Of a DNA stretch of 31,165 nt, positions 16,481 through 24,555 are shown piece by piece. The notes beneath the pieces are model-generated. The model made no database searches. It saw nothing but the letters and a program-made list of their open reading frames with translations, and was not told the origin of the DNA. A program made the position numbers and the translations under genes. Origin of the DNA: an uncultured Gemmiger sp. (lineage in GTDB: Bacteria > Bacillota > Clostridia > Oscillospirales > Ruminococcaceae); contig CAKSUQ010000022.1 of assembly GCA_934502625.1 (NCBI GenBank), forward strand, positions 1 to 31,165, given 5' to 3'. Each line of letters begins with the position of its first letter. Position 1 is the stretch's first letter.

Positions 16481-18485
16481 ATCCGATTCGTTCCACCTTC
16501 ACCCCGCTGACGACGACCGGGGTGTCGTCCAGCGTGTGTACGGCGGTGCGCCAATAGTGCAGCATCTCCCCCGCCGTGAACTCGAACGTCATCTCGTTCG
16601 GGTCGATGCCGGTGAAGTCGATGTCCTGCTTGTAGGTCTCCTGATTGATAAGCCCGTACCGCGCATAGATGTAGCTGTGGTCGAAGCCAGACCCCGTCAG
16701 CGTGACGCGGTAGCGGCCGGGGAAGATCGTGTACTGCTCGGTCATCATCTCGCCGCCGCTGCCCAGCACGACGCCCTCGCCGGTGATATTGCCGTTGGTG
16801 ACGTCCGACAGCTCCATGTCCATCTCGGCGGTGGGCGTCTCCGGCGTCGGTGCTTCGGTCAGACCGTCGATTGGCTCGACGCTGCCGATCAGGATGCCGT
16901 CCAGCCGGTAATAGTGCAGGTCGTAGCTCGGCTGCGCCAGCTCGTCCTCGTCGATAAAGGCGTAGAGCGTGTCGGCGGTCAGGTCGTTCAGCTCGCCCGG
17001 CAGCGTGACCGCCGCGAGGTTGCCGTCCATATGCGCCATGTAAAAGCTGTTGGACGTCCAGCCATGGTCGGCGGCAAAGTCCACCAAATCCCAGAACTCG
17101 GAATGCTCGAAGTCGAAGCTCGCAAACGTCAGATGGCTGTACCGCCCGCTGGCGGCGATGGCCTCCCACGCGGGATCGGTCAGCCGGGTCTGGTTCGCAT
17201 AGCGCGCGTCGGAATGGAAGGCCGCAAAGCGGCTTTGCAGCTCGCCGCGCATCCCCCAGCCCTGCGCCAGCGCACAGACAGCCAGCAGCACCGCCGAGGC
17301 CGCGCCGTTCCAGAACCGCAGCAGAAGGCCGCAGGCCGCGACGGCCAGCAGCATCCCGGCCAGCCACGCCAGCCGCGCACAGGAGGAGAACATTCCCCAG
17401 AGATCCATCAATATTTGCGGGATGGGCACCGTGAACAGCGTGCGCCCCGCGACGGTGATCGTATTGCCGCCCGCCGCGATGACATCCAGCACAAGGACGA
17501 CCGCGCCCGCCGTGAGCCAGTCGCGGTGCGCGGCGAAGAACATCTTCGTCTTTGCGCGGTTGACGACAAGGCAGACGATCGCCAGCACAACGGCCAGCGC
17601 CGTGCCCAGCCCGGCGTAGACGTCCTGCTCCCACGTGGCAGCGAAGCCCGGCAGCAGCAGATTCACAAAGTCTGCACCGCTGAGGTAACCGTTGGTGTAG
17701 CCCGCGAAGTTGACCGCGAACGCGCCCCAGAGAAACAGCTCGGCCAAGGCCGCCGCGCAGAACGCCGCGACCGGCAGCAGCACCGCGCCCACGCCGCGCT
17801 TTTGCAGCGCCCGGCGCACACAGTACCCGACGAGCACCATGCCGACCATCGGCAGGTAATACAGGTGGATGCCCGCGCAGAGCAGCCCCATGCCCGCCCA
17901 GAGCAGGCAGGCGCGGCGGGTGGTGGGCATGAGTTCATCGCTGCGCAGCCAAATATAAATTGCCAGCAGCACGAGCCACGTGGCGGACAGTGCCTCGTGC
18001 GCGAAGGTGCGGATCGTCAGCGCCGGGAACAGCACCAGCACGACCGCGCCCGCCACGCTGCCCCAGCACTTTGCGGTCTCGCCGGGGTGTACGCCGCCGA
18101 TGCGGGCGATGACCGCCTGTGCCAGACCGCCCTGCAGCATGTAGCAGGCCAGCCCCCACCAGCCGATGTACTGGAACCGGGTGGGCAGGATGTTTCCCAG
18201 CAGCTTGAAGAGAACCGCCGCCAGCGGCAGCGAGTCGGTAAACAGCACACTGGTGCGGAACGGGTAGACGGCGTTATAATTCGCGCCGATATAGGGCAGA
18301 TGCACCGCGCTGCGGCGGAACAGCTCCCACCCCAGATAATGCTGCGCCGGGTCGGGGCTGGGGTTATTTAAAATCCAATCAACGCCGGTCGGGTCAAGCA
18401 CCCGCACACCGTACAGCACCAGAAAAACCAGTGCCCCCAACAGCGCCGCCGTCCACGGCCAGCGGTATTTTTGCAGTGTTTTCAT
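16479..18485 (-). CDS. DUF6311-like large membrane protein
   Basis: 668 residues: a cytoplasmic start, about ten to twelve membrane segments over residues 12-430 and a C-terminal soluble domain of about 240 residues rich in beta-forming stretches. The region after the first segment, with NPSPDPAQHYLGWELFRRSA, LFTDSLPLAAVLFKLLG and FQYIGWWGLACYMLQGG, matches my memory of DUF6311, a GT-C-like family of unknown function. Acidic Asp in NPSPDP would be the analogue of GT-C catalytic residues. The ATG at 18485 follows the epimerase stop codon with no gap, so translation is probably coupled. A role in cell-envelope glycan transfer is inference. Confidence 0.7.
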   Translation of the reverse strand: MKTLQKYRWPWTAALLGALVFLVLYGVRVLDPTGVDWILNNPSPDPAQHYLGWELFRRSAVHLPYIGANYNAVYPFRTSVLFTDSLPLAAVLFKLLGNILPTRFQYIGWWGLACYMLQGGLAQAVIARIGGVHPGETAKCWGSVAGAVVLVLFPALTIRTFAHEALSATWLVLLAIYIWLRSDELMPTTRRACLLWAGMGLLCAGIHLYYLPMVGMVLVGYCVRRALQKRGVGAVLLPVAAFCAAALAELFLWGAFAVNFAGYTNGYLSGADFVNLLLPGFAATWEQDVYAGLGTALAVVLAIVCLVVNRAKTKMFFAAHRDWLTAGAVVLVLDVIAAGGNTITVAGRTLFTVPIPQILMDLWGMFSSCARLAWLAGMLLAVAACGLLLRFWNGAASAVLLAVCALAQGWGMRGELQSRFAAFHSDARYANQTRLTDPAWEAIAASGRYSHLTFASFDFEHSEFWDLVDFAADHGWTSNSFYMAHMDGNLAAVTLPGELNDLTADTLYAFIDEDELAQPSYDLHYYRLDGILIGSVEPIDGLTEAPTPETPTAEMDMELSDVTNGNITGEGVVLGSGGEMMTEQYTIFPGRYRVTLTGSGFDHSYIYARYGLINQETYKQDIDFTGIDPNEMTFEFTAGEMLHYWRTAVHTLDDTPVVVSGVKVERIG

Positions 18486-19367
18486 TTAACGCACAAAGGT
18501 GGTGGAGAGAGTGGTCGACCAGCTCTCGCCCTTTTTCAGGCTGGCGGCGCAGGGGCGCTGCTCCCACTCGATCGGGCCGTTTTCCTCGCCGGGCAGGCTG
18601 TGCCACGGCTCGATGCAGACAAAGTGCAGCGGCTTTTTGGCGGCCGACCAGATCAGCGTGTACGGGAAGCCAGAGACGTCGCAGATGACGCTGCGGCCGG
18701 TGTCCTTCTCGACGATGGAGACATGCGCCGTGCGCAGGTTGACCATGGCGTGACTGTCTTGGTCGAACAGCTCGTCGGTCAGGGGGATGGCCTCGACGTT
18801 GCGGGCGAGGTAGTAGCTCTGGCCGTTAAGCAGTCCGTGGGGCAGCGCACTGACGCAGAGCGGCGACTCGATGCCGTCGAAGCGGATCTCGTAATCCTCG
18901 GTGACGTGGCGGTCGTCGAAGGGCAGCGCGAACGCCGGGTGGTAGCCGATACCGAAGCGCAGCTCCTCCTCGACGGGGTTGTCGACGGTCAGGGTGTGGT
19001 GGACGGTCTCGCCGTCGAGCGTGAAGGTCGAGCGCAGCACGAAGGCATACGGCCACTTCGGCAGCGTTTCAGCGTTGGCGTGCAGCTCAAATTCCAGCAT
19101 GCCGTCGGCCTGACGGGTCATCGTATGCTCGACGTCGCGGGCAAAGCCGTGCTGGCCGCCGGCGTATTCCAGCCCTTTTGCCACCATCTTGTCGCCGGTC
19201 AGCTTACCGGTGTACGGGAAGAGGATGGGCGCGTGGCGGCCCCAGACGGCAGGGTCAGCCTGCCAGAGCAGCTCGGCTCCGGTGGGCTTATGGATAACGC
19301 TGACAGGCTCCGCGCCGTGGGAGTCCACCGTCAGGCGCAGGATCTCATTTTCAATACTGTATTGCAT
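18486..19367 (-). CDS. Aldose 1-epimerase family protein
   Basis: Mutarotase-fold protein of the LacX/YeaD-like group, expected to interconvert anomers of a hexose or hexose-6-phosphate. 293 residues from the ATG at 19367, preceded by AGGAGG; the frame upstream is repeat A3 and is excluded. Probable active-site residues are His73 in GQHGFARD, His143 in GIGYHPAFALPF and Glu253 in CIEPWHSLPG, which match the two His and one Glu of galactose mutarotases. The C-terminal WSTTLSTTFV is also typical. The exact sugar cannot be read from the sequence. It is joined head-to-tail with the DUF6311-like gene. Confidence 0.88.
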   Translation of the reverse strand: MQYSIENEILRLTVDSHGAEPVSVIHKPTGAELLWQADPAVWGRHAPILFPYTGKLTGDKMVAKGLEYAGGQHGFARDVEHTMTRQADGMLEFELHANAETLPKWPYAFVLRSTFTLDGETVHHTLTVDNPVEEELRFGIGYHPAFALPFDDRHVTEDYEIRFDGIESPLCVSALPHGLLNGQSYYLARNVEAIPLTDELFDQDSHAMVNLRTAHVSIVEKDTGRSVICDVSGFPYTLIWSAAKKPLHFVCIEPWHSLPGEENGPIEWEQRPCAASLKKGESWSTTLSTTFVR

Positions 19368-19391
19368 GGGGATTCCTCCTTCTAAGTAAAA

Positions 19392-19532
19392 GCCTTCCCC
19401 TGCGGGGGAAGGTGCTGAACGAAGTGAAGCGGATGGGGGCCGACCTTCCGCAATCGTCCGGAAACAGGTTATGACAGAAGCTCTGCCCTCATCAGCCGCC
19501 TGCGGGCGGCAGCTTCCCCCACGGGGGAAGCC
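19392..19532 (-). repeat. Dispersed structured repeat, family A, copy 3
   Basis: 141 bp between the epimerase start and the exporter stop, same orientation as copy 2. Minus-strand order: terminal hairpin with GGCTTCCCCC, hairpin GCCGCC-cgca-GGCGGC, CTGATGAGGGC, variable middle, GCCCCCATCCG, a weak hairpin, terminal hairpin. It fills nearly the whole gap 19368-19540. Confidence 0.85.
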
Positions 19533-19540
19533 AAGGTTTT

Positions 19541-20407
19541 TTACAGCGGCAGCAACTGCAGCAGCATACCTACCCCCGCACCGACTGCCCAAAGCAGGCC
19601 GGTGATGAAAAGATTCTGCTTCCAGCTGGGGTTGACACGCCAGAGCACCGCCAGCCCGACGCCCGCACCGGCCGTCAGACCGGCGAACAGGCTGCCGAAG
19701 GTGATCGCGCCGCCGACGTACAGCTGCGCCAACAACACACTGACCGCGCAGTTCGGCACAAGGCCGACCAACGCCGTCAGCATCGGCTGAAACACGCCCA
19801 TGCCGGACAGCGCCGCCGTGATGGGCTCCTCGCCGAAGCCCTCGAACACAAGGCCGATGACAAAGCTGAACAGCAGGATAAACGCGAAAATTTCCAGCGT
19901 GTGCCGCAGCGCCGCCAAGAAGATGCCGCTCGTCTCCTCGTGCTCCTCGTGGCAGTCGATGTCGTCGGCGTGGCCTTCATAGCCGCCGTAGAGGGAGTGC
20001 GGCAGAACGTGGCGCAGCGGAATATCCAGCAGCCAGCCGCCCACGATGGCAAACGCCACCTTGCAGGCCAGCAGCAGCACCAGCGTGACCCACTGGGACG
20101 GCTCGGCCGCCAGCAGCGGGATGGCCTCGTCGCTGGTGGCGATAAAGACGGCCAGCAGCGTACCGGGCGTGATGACCCGGCTGGCGTAGAGGTTGGAGGC
20201 CACAGCGCTGAAACCGCACTGCGGCACACAGCCCAGCAGCGCACCGGGGATGAACCCCCAGCGGCCGCCGCCGGCGAGCGCGTCCTCGATGCGCTCGCCG
20301 TGGTGGCGCTCCAGCCACTCGATCAGCAGGTAGGCCAGATACAAAAAGGGCAGCATTTTAACGCCGTCGATCAAGGCGTCCAGAAGGGCGTCTACAAACA
20401 ATTCCAT
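19541..20407 (-). CDS. ArsP_2-like putative heavy-metal/arsenic exporter permease
   Basis: 288-residue membrane protein with two related halves, each with a conserved loop: GCVPQCGFSAVASNLYASRVITPGTLLA in part as GALLGCVPQCGFS (56-67) and GLVPNCAVSVLLAQLYVGG in the second half. This duplicated Cys-containing signature is that of the putative 10-TM metal exporter family (ArsP_2). Between the halves is a hydrophilic loop at 145-158 with three His, one Cys and many Asp/Glu, a likely metal-binding site. About eight membrane segments. Start ATG 20407 with AGAGAGG; it begins 17 bases after the truncated transposase gene. The transported ion is uncertain. Confidence 0.75.
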   Translation of the reverse strand: MELFVDALLDALIDGVKMLPFLYLAYLLIEWLERHHGERIEDALAGGGRWGFIPGALLGCVPQCGFSAVASNLYASRVITPGTLLAVFIATSDEAIPLLAAEPSQWVTLVLLLACKVAFAIVGGWLLDIPLRHVLPHSLYGGYEGHADDIDCHEEHEETSGIFLAALRHTLEIFAFILLFSFVIGLVFEGFGEEPITAALSGMGVFQPMLTALVGLVPNCAVSVLLAQLYVGGAITFGSLFAGLTAGAGVGLAVLWRVNPSWKQNLFITGLLWAVGAGVGMLLQLLPL

Positions 20408-20424
20408 GAATACCTCTCTATAAA

Positions 20425-20820
20425 TCAGTGAAAGCTGCGCAGCAGGCGCACCGCCGGGCGCACAGCTTTGTCGGGGATGCGGGCGCGGAACCGCGCCACT
20501 GTGCGGGACGAGAACGGCACCTGATCGGTGAAGCTCTCGAATCCCAAAAAATATTGCAGATAGGGGCTTTCCTGCACCAGCGCCACGACCTCGCGATCCG
20601 ACGCCGCGTAGTGCAGCTGGATGATGCGGCAGCCCAGCGCAATGCGGGCGGGCAGCGCCACCTTGCCGCCGGGGGCGAACAATTCGCTGTAGGCTTTTTC
20701 GAAGCCGTCCCAGTCGATCGCCTCGGCCAGACGCACCCAACGGTTTGCATTGCACAGCTCACCGTGATACGGCGGCAGATAGTCATAGATCGACATCTGT
20801 TTTTCGCGCGCGCGGTACAT
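20425..20820 (-). pseudogene. Truncated IS5/IS1182-type transposase, N-terminal DUF772 domain only
   Basis: 131 residues matching only the N-terminal DUF772/InsH-like domain of IS5-group transposases: SIYDYLPPY, NRWVRLAEAIDW, ARIALGCRIIQLHY, then VQESPYLQYFLGFESF. A full transposase has about 400-550 residues with a DDE catalytic domain, and nothing of that remains downstream: the frame ends at 20425 and the exporter starts 17 bases later. No terminal inverted repeats were found around it. It has a plausible GGGG ribosome-binding site, normal codon usage, and sits tightly in the operon, so it may be an expressed stand-alone domain rather than debris. Confidence 0.75.
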
Positions 20821-20848
20821 TGGGGATTCCCCTTTCCTTTTTACAAAA

Positions 20849-23800
20849 TCAGTAGCGCTGCAGCAGCGGGAAGATCAGCGTCAGCACACTCCAGGCGGCC
20901 TGATACAGCACGATGCCTGCCAGCGGCAGCGTGACAAGCCCGCCGGTCAGCGTCAGCAATACGCCGACGACGCTGCTGAGCAGCACCGAAACCTGCAGCA
21001 CGATGGCGGCCTTGTGCTCACCCTCGGCAGCGCCTGCGGCGGCCTCCAGACCACCGACAAAGCTGGCGAAGCTGCCCAGATGCAGCATGCTGCCTTCGCT
21101 CTCCGGCAGCCACGCGACGGCGGGTGCCATCGCGTCGTGCTCAGCGCTCGTCAGCACCTTGACCGAGCCTGCGGGCAGGCTGTAGGCCGCTTCCAGCAGC
21201 TTGACGTCACAGTTGAAATCGTCGCAGTCCACCACGAGGGACAGCCCCGCGCGGTGCAGCGTTTCCAGCACGGCGGCCGTGTCGGGGTCGCGCTGGTAGG
21301 CCACCTGAAACATCGCGAACAGCTTGCCGGACACCGCCAGATAGATGACCCGGCGCTGGTTGACCGTGTGGTGCTGCTCGTATTCAAGGCTGGGGATCTT
21401 GACGCCGTAGTCCTGCATCAGGGCGCGGTTGCCCACCAGCACCCGGCGCTTGTTGATCCAGCCGACATAGCCCTTGCCGTAGACGGTCTGGCGGTCGTCG
21501 ACCTTCGCCAGCAGGCTGCGGTTCTCACCCAGCATGTTCATGAAGACGTCGCGCAGCGTGGGGCCGGCCTCCGACAGGATGGACGCCGCATAGACGATGG
21601 CGACGTCGATGTGCTCCGGCTTGACGGGCTTGATGCCCGCCAGCGAGACACACCCCGCCGGGAAGAGATCACGCGAGGTGACCTGCAGCACATTGATGCG
21701 CCCCAGCTGCCGGATGTCCCGCCAGCCGGGGATGACCGCGCCCACCTGTGCGGCGCTGCGCTGCATCATGCGGGCGGGCAGCGCCGACAAAAGCGTGCCG
21801 GCCAGCGGCGCGGCCAGACAGAAGACGCCCGCCATCGCGGTGGCCGCCGTGACGGAGTTCTTCGTGCGGATGATCGTGAACAGGAAGGCCGCGAGACCGC
21901 AGCCGCCCAAGATCCACGCGAATTGCTGCTGGTTCTTGTCGCTGGTGCCGCGCGCGGCGCTGTTCGCCAAAAAGCTGCGGAAGATCTGCGTCGGGCGGCT
22001 GACCAGCACGCTGGGGTGCGGCTCGGCCAAACCCTGCGCAGCGGCGCGCAGAGCCCCGGCATCCTTGAGCCGGTAAGCGACGGCGTGCTCGACCTTCGCG
22101 CTGACAAGGGTGAAGTTATCCCGCACGGTCGCGGCGTTCGTCCGGCGGCCGACGGCGTTCAGGCAGAGCACCAACGCCGCCGAGCCTGCCAGAATCGGCA
22201 TATCTTTTGTGTACCCTTGCGTCGCCAGCAGCGCAATGCACTGCACAGCCGCACCGAGGGCGGGCAAGATCGACAGGCTGTCCGGCGTCGGCGCGCGCAG
22301 CAGCCCCTTGAAGCCACTGGCGAACGCCTGCCAGTTGGCGGCGCAGGCCGCCAGCAGCAGCACAAGTGCGACCACCGAATACACATTGCCCTCGGCCAGT
22401 GCGCCGGGCAGGGCGGGCAAAGCCGCCGCCATGACGCCCAGCACGATGAGCACCGCTGCAGCAACTCCGGAAACAATGCAGCCGACCGTCGCCATCGTCA
22501 GGTTCTTTTCCAGCTCGGCGCGCACGGCGGGGGCGTCCTCGGCGCGCTCATACTCGCGGCTGCGGGGCACGGGGATCTCCGCCGTCTCAAAGGGCGAAAC
22601 GGCGTTGTCGTCGCCCTCATCGTCGGCATGGCCGGTCAGGCGGGCAGCGGCCTTTTTGACGTCGGCTGCCGTGGGACGCTTGCCGCGGCTGTGCGCGGGG
22701 GGCAGCTCCTCAAACGTACCGGTCAGGCGGTCGGCAGCGGCGTCAAACCGCGCCGTGTCACCGGAGATCGGCTGTGTGTTGATGGCGTTGGCAATGTCAC
22801 TGACGAAGGCCGATGTGTTCGGCGCGGCAGCGTCCGGCTGCGCAAGGTTCTGGGTGTAACCGCTGTGGGCGGCAGGCTGCGCCGGGTAGGCCGATGCAGG
22901 CGCTGCGCCCAGCTGCTGCGTAAAGCCCGTGTGGGCGGGAACCGACGCGGGGGCGGTGCTCAAATCCTGCGTAAAGCCGGTGTGCGCGGGCGCAGTGGGG
23001 GCGACCGGCGTCAGCTTGACGCGGCCGGTCAGGGTGTCGACCAGCGTGTCGACATCGTCGCGCTCGCGGTGGGGCAGCAGGCGCTCGCCCGTCTCCTCGA
23101 TGACCTCACGGGTCTGGTCGCCGATGACGACCCGCTCGTTGTAGGGCTCCTGCGCGGCGGGCTGTGCCGCCGGGGCAGGGGCAGGCTGCGGCGCGGGTGC
23201 GGCCTTCTGGGGGCGGCGCACCGCGTTGTAGGCGCTGAGGAAATCCTGCGTGCTGTCCAGCGGGCGAGCGTCGACGGCGTCCATCTGCATCGTGAAGCCG
23301 GTGCTGGCCGCCGGGCGGCGCGGGGTCTCGATGGGCTCGCCCACCGGCTCGCCGCTGTGCTGCGGCATGGGCTGGGGCGGCGGCGCGGTCTGAAGCTTCT
23401 GGCCGGGCGTGAACTCGACGGTATTTTTCTTTTTTCGGTAGATCGTGCCCGTCATACCGCTGGCTGCGGGCGCAGCGGGGTTCGCCTGCGTCTGATCGAC
23501 GGTGTCGCGGATCAGCTCGACCGTGCTGCCCTCCTTCTCCGGATTGGGCAGGGGGTCAGCGACTGCAGAGCGCGGCGGACGGGTGTACTTGCTGCGCCAG
23601 ACTTCGCGGGTGGAGGTCTCGTCCTCCGTCTGCGGCTGCATGGCGGGGGCGCGCTGGGGCGCGGGTTCTTCGACGCGGGCTTCGGGGATGACAAGCTCCT
23701 CGGTGGTTTCTTTGTTATGGCCGAACATTCCCCAGCGGTTTTTCTTTTTGGGCAGCCCGGTCGGTGTCGGGGCAGGCTGCGGCGCATCGGGATAATACTC

Positions 23801-24493
23801 CTGCGCGGCGTCGGCACGGTCGAAGGCGGCCTCCTCCCGCTCCCAGTCGGTGCGGCCGGTGGGCGCGCCGCCCAGCGAGACGTTGATCGGCACGAACTCG
23901 CCGGTATCGTCGGCGGCTTTCAGGCCGAACAGGCTGCGCTTCTTCTTGCCCGGCTCGCGCAGGCGGCCTTTCTCGTCGGGCACGACGGCAACCGAGTCCT
24001 TGAAGAATTTCTGGAACTGGTTTTTGCCCTGATTCAGCGCGGCGGCGTCGGCATTGCCGCCGTCGGGTGCCATCTTGAGCAGAAAGCCCTTGATGATGCC
24101 GGTGCGGGTCGTGTCGCCGTTGAAGCCGAGGGTCGTGTCACTGCTGACCGGCGGCTGCGCCGGGGCGGCGGGCTGCACCGGCTGGGGCGCAGGCTGAACG
24201 CGGGGCTGTGGCACGGCAGGCGGCTGCGCGGTGTAGGGCGCAGCGCGCTTGGGCTGGGGGGCAGGCTGCTGCGGGCGCGGGGTGCGCAGCAGATCGTCCA
24301 GCCCATCGGCGGCGGAAAAGGCCGCCCCACCTCTCGCCGGGGGCTGCGGCGTTTCGACCGAGATGCCGACGCTGCGCAGGATCTCATCGACCTGATGGTC
24401 GGTGACGCTGTCCCTCAGCCCGGCCTCCGCCTGCTGCATATTCAGGTCTTCCAGAATGCGGTCGACCGAATCATTGGTACGTTTGCTTGGCAT
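20849..24493 (-). CDS. Giant P-type-ATPase-like membrane protein with apparently lost catalytic motifs
   Basis: 1214 residues. Residues 1-660 are low-complexity, rich in Pro, Ala and Gln, and probably disordered, with basic clusters (KKKRSLFG, KKKNRWGMFG, RKKKNTVEF) and four TGFT/SGYT-type short motifs near 398, 504, 522 and 545. Residues about 665-1214 resemble the membrane and P/N domains of a P-type ATPase: hydrophobic pairs near 668-740, 870-920 and 1155-1210, then GKGYVGW (about 1005), VLVGNRALMQDYGV and QRDPDTAAVLETLHRAGLSLVV. The phosphorylation motif DKTGTLT is replaced by SRDLFPAG (about 938) and TGD by CDD (about 1089), so transport by phosphorylation is unlikely. Start ATG 24493 has AGAGG. 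Function unknown; a scaffold or sensor is inference. Confidence 0.75.
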   Translation of the reverse strand: MPSKRTNDSVDRILEDLNMQQAEAGLRDSVTDHQVDEILRSVGISVETPQPPARGGAAFSAADGLDDLLRTPRPQQPAPQPKRAAPYTAQPPAVPQPRVQPAPQPVQPAAPAQPPVSSDTTLGFNGDTTRTGIIKGFLLKMAPDGGNADAAALNQGKNQFQKFFKDSVAVVPDEKGRLREPGKKKRSLFGLKAADDTGEFVPINVSLGGAPTGRTDWEREEAAFDRADAAQEYYPDAPQPAPTPTGLPKKKNRWGMFGHNKETTEELVIPEARVEEPAPQRAPAMQPQTEDETSTREVWRSKYTRPPRSAVADPLPNPEKEGSTVELIRDTVDQTQANPAAPAASGMTGTIYRKKKNTVEFTPGQKLQTAPPPQPMPQHSGEPVGEPIETPRRPAASTGFTMQMDAVDARPLDSTQDFLSAYNAVRRPQKAAPAPQPAPAPAAQPAAQEPYNERVVIGDQTREVIEETGERLLPHRERDDVDTLVDTLTGRVKLTPVAPTAPAHTGFTQDLSTAPASVPAHTGFTQQLGAAPASAYPAQPAAHSGYTQNLAQPDAAAPNTSAFVSDIANAINTQPISGDTARFDAAADRLTGTFEELPPAHSRGKRPTAADVKKAAARLTGHADDEGDDNAVSPFETAEIPVPRSREYERAEDAPAVRAELEKNLTMATVGCIVSGVAAAVLIVLGVMAAALPALPGALAEGNVYSVVALVLLLAACAANWQAFASGFKGLLRAPTPDSLSILPALGAAVQCIALLATQGYTKDMPILAGSAALVLCLNAVGRRTNAATVRDNFTLVSAKVEHAVAYRLKDAGALRAAAQGLAEPHPSVLVSRPTQIFRSFLANSAARGTSDKNQQQFAWILGGCGLAAFLFTIIRTKNSVTAATAMAGVFCLAAPLAGTLLSALPARMMQRSAAQVGAVIPGWRDIRQLGRINVLQVTSRDLFPAGCVSLAGIKPVKPEHIDVAIVYAASILSEAGPTLRDVFMNMLGENRSLLAKVDDRQTVYGKGYVGWINKRRVLVGNRALMQDYGVKIPSLEYEQHHTVNQRRVIYLAVSGKLFAMFQVAYQRDPDTAAVLETLHRAGLSLVVDCDDFNCDVKLLEAAYSLPAGSVKVLTSAEHDAMAPAVAWLPESEGSMLHLGSFASFVGGLEAAAGAAEGEHKAAIVLQVSVLLSSVVGVLLTLTGGLVTLPLAGIVLYQAAWSVLTLIFPLLQRY

Positions 24494-24523
24494 GTTGATT
24501 CCTCTTCGTGAAAGGATAAACTT

Positions 24524-24551
24524 CGCGGGCGGATCGTTTCTCCGCCCCTAC
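24524..24551 (-). repeat. Small dispersed hairpin, family C, copy 1
   Basis: Minus strand GTAGGGGCGGA-gaaacga-TCCGCCCGCG in the rlmB to ATPase-like gap, overlapping the position where a leader would be. A second copy with a different loop is at 30848-30875 on the plus strand. Confidence 0.7.
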
Positions 24552-24555
24552 AGGC

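Noticed and set aside
21014..24511. 1165-codon plus-strand frame opposite the pseudo-P-type ATPase
   Set aside because: Checked because both strands are open over 3.4 kb. The minus-strand frame has hydrophobic helices, P-type-like order and a ribosome-binding site; the plus-strand frame is Arg/Gly-rich with no domain.
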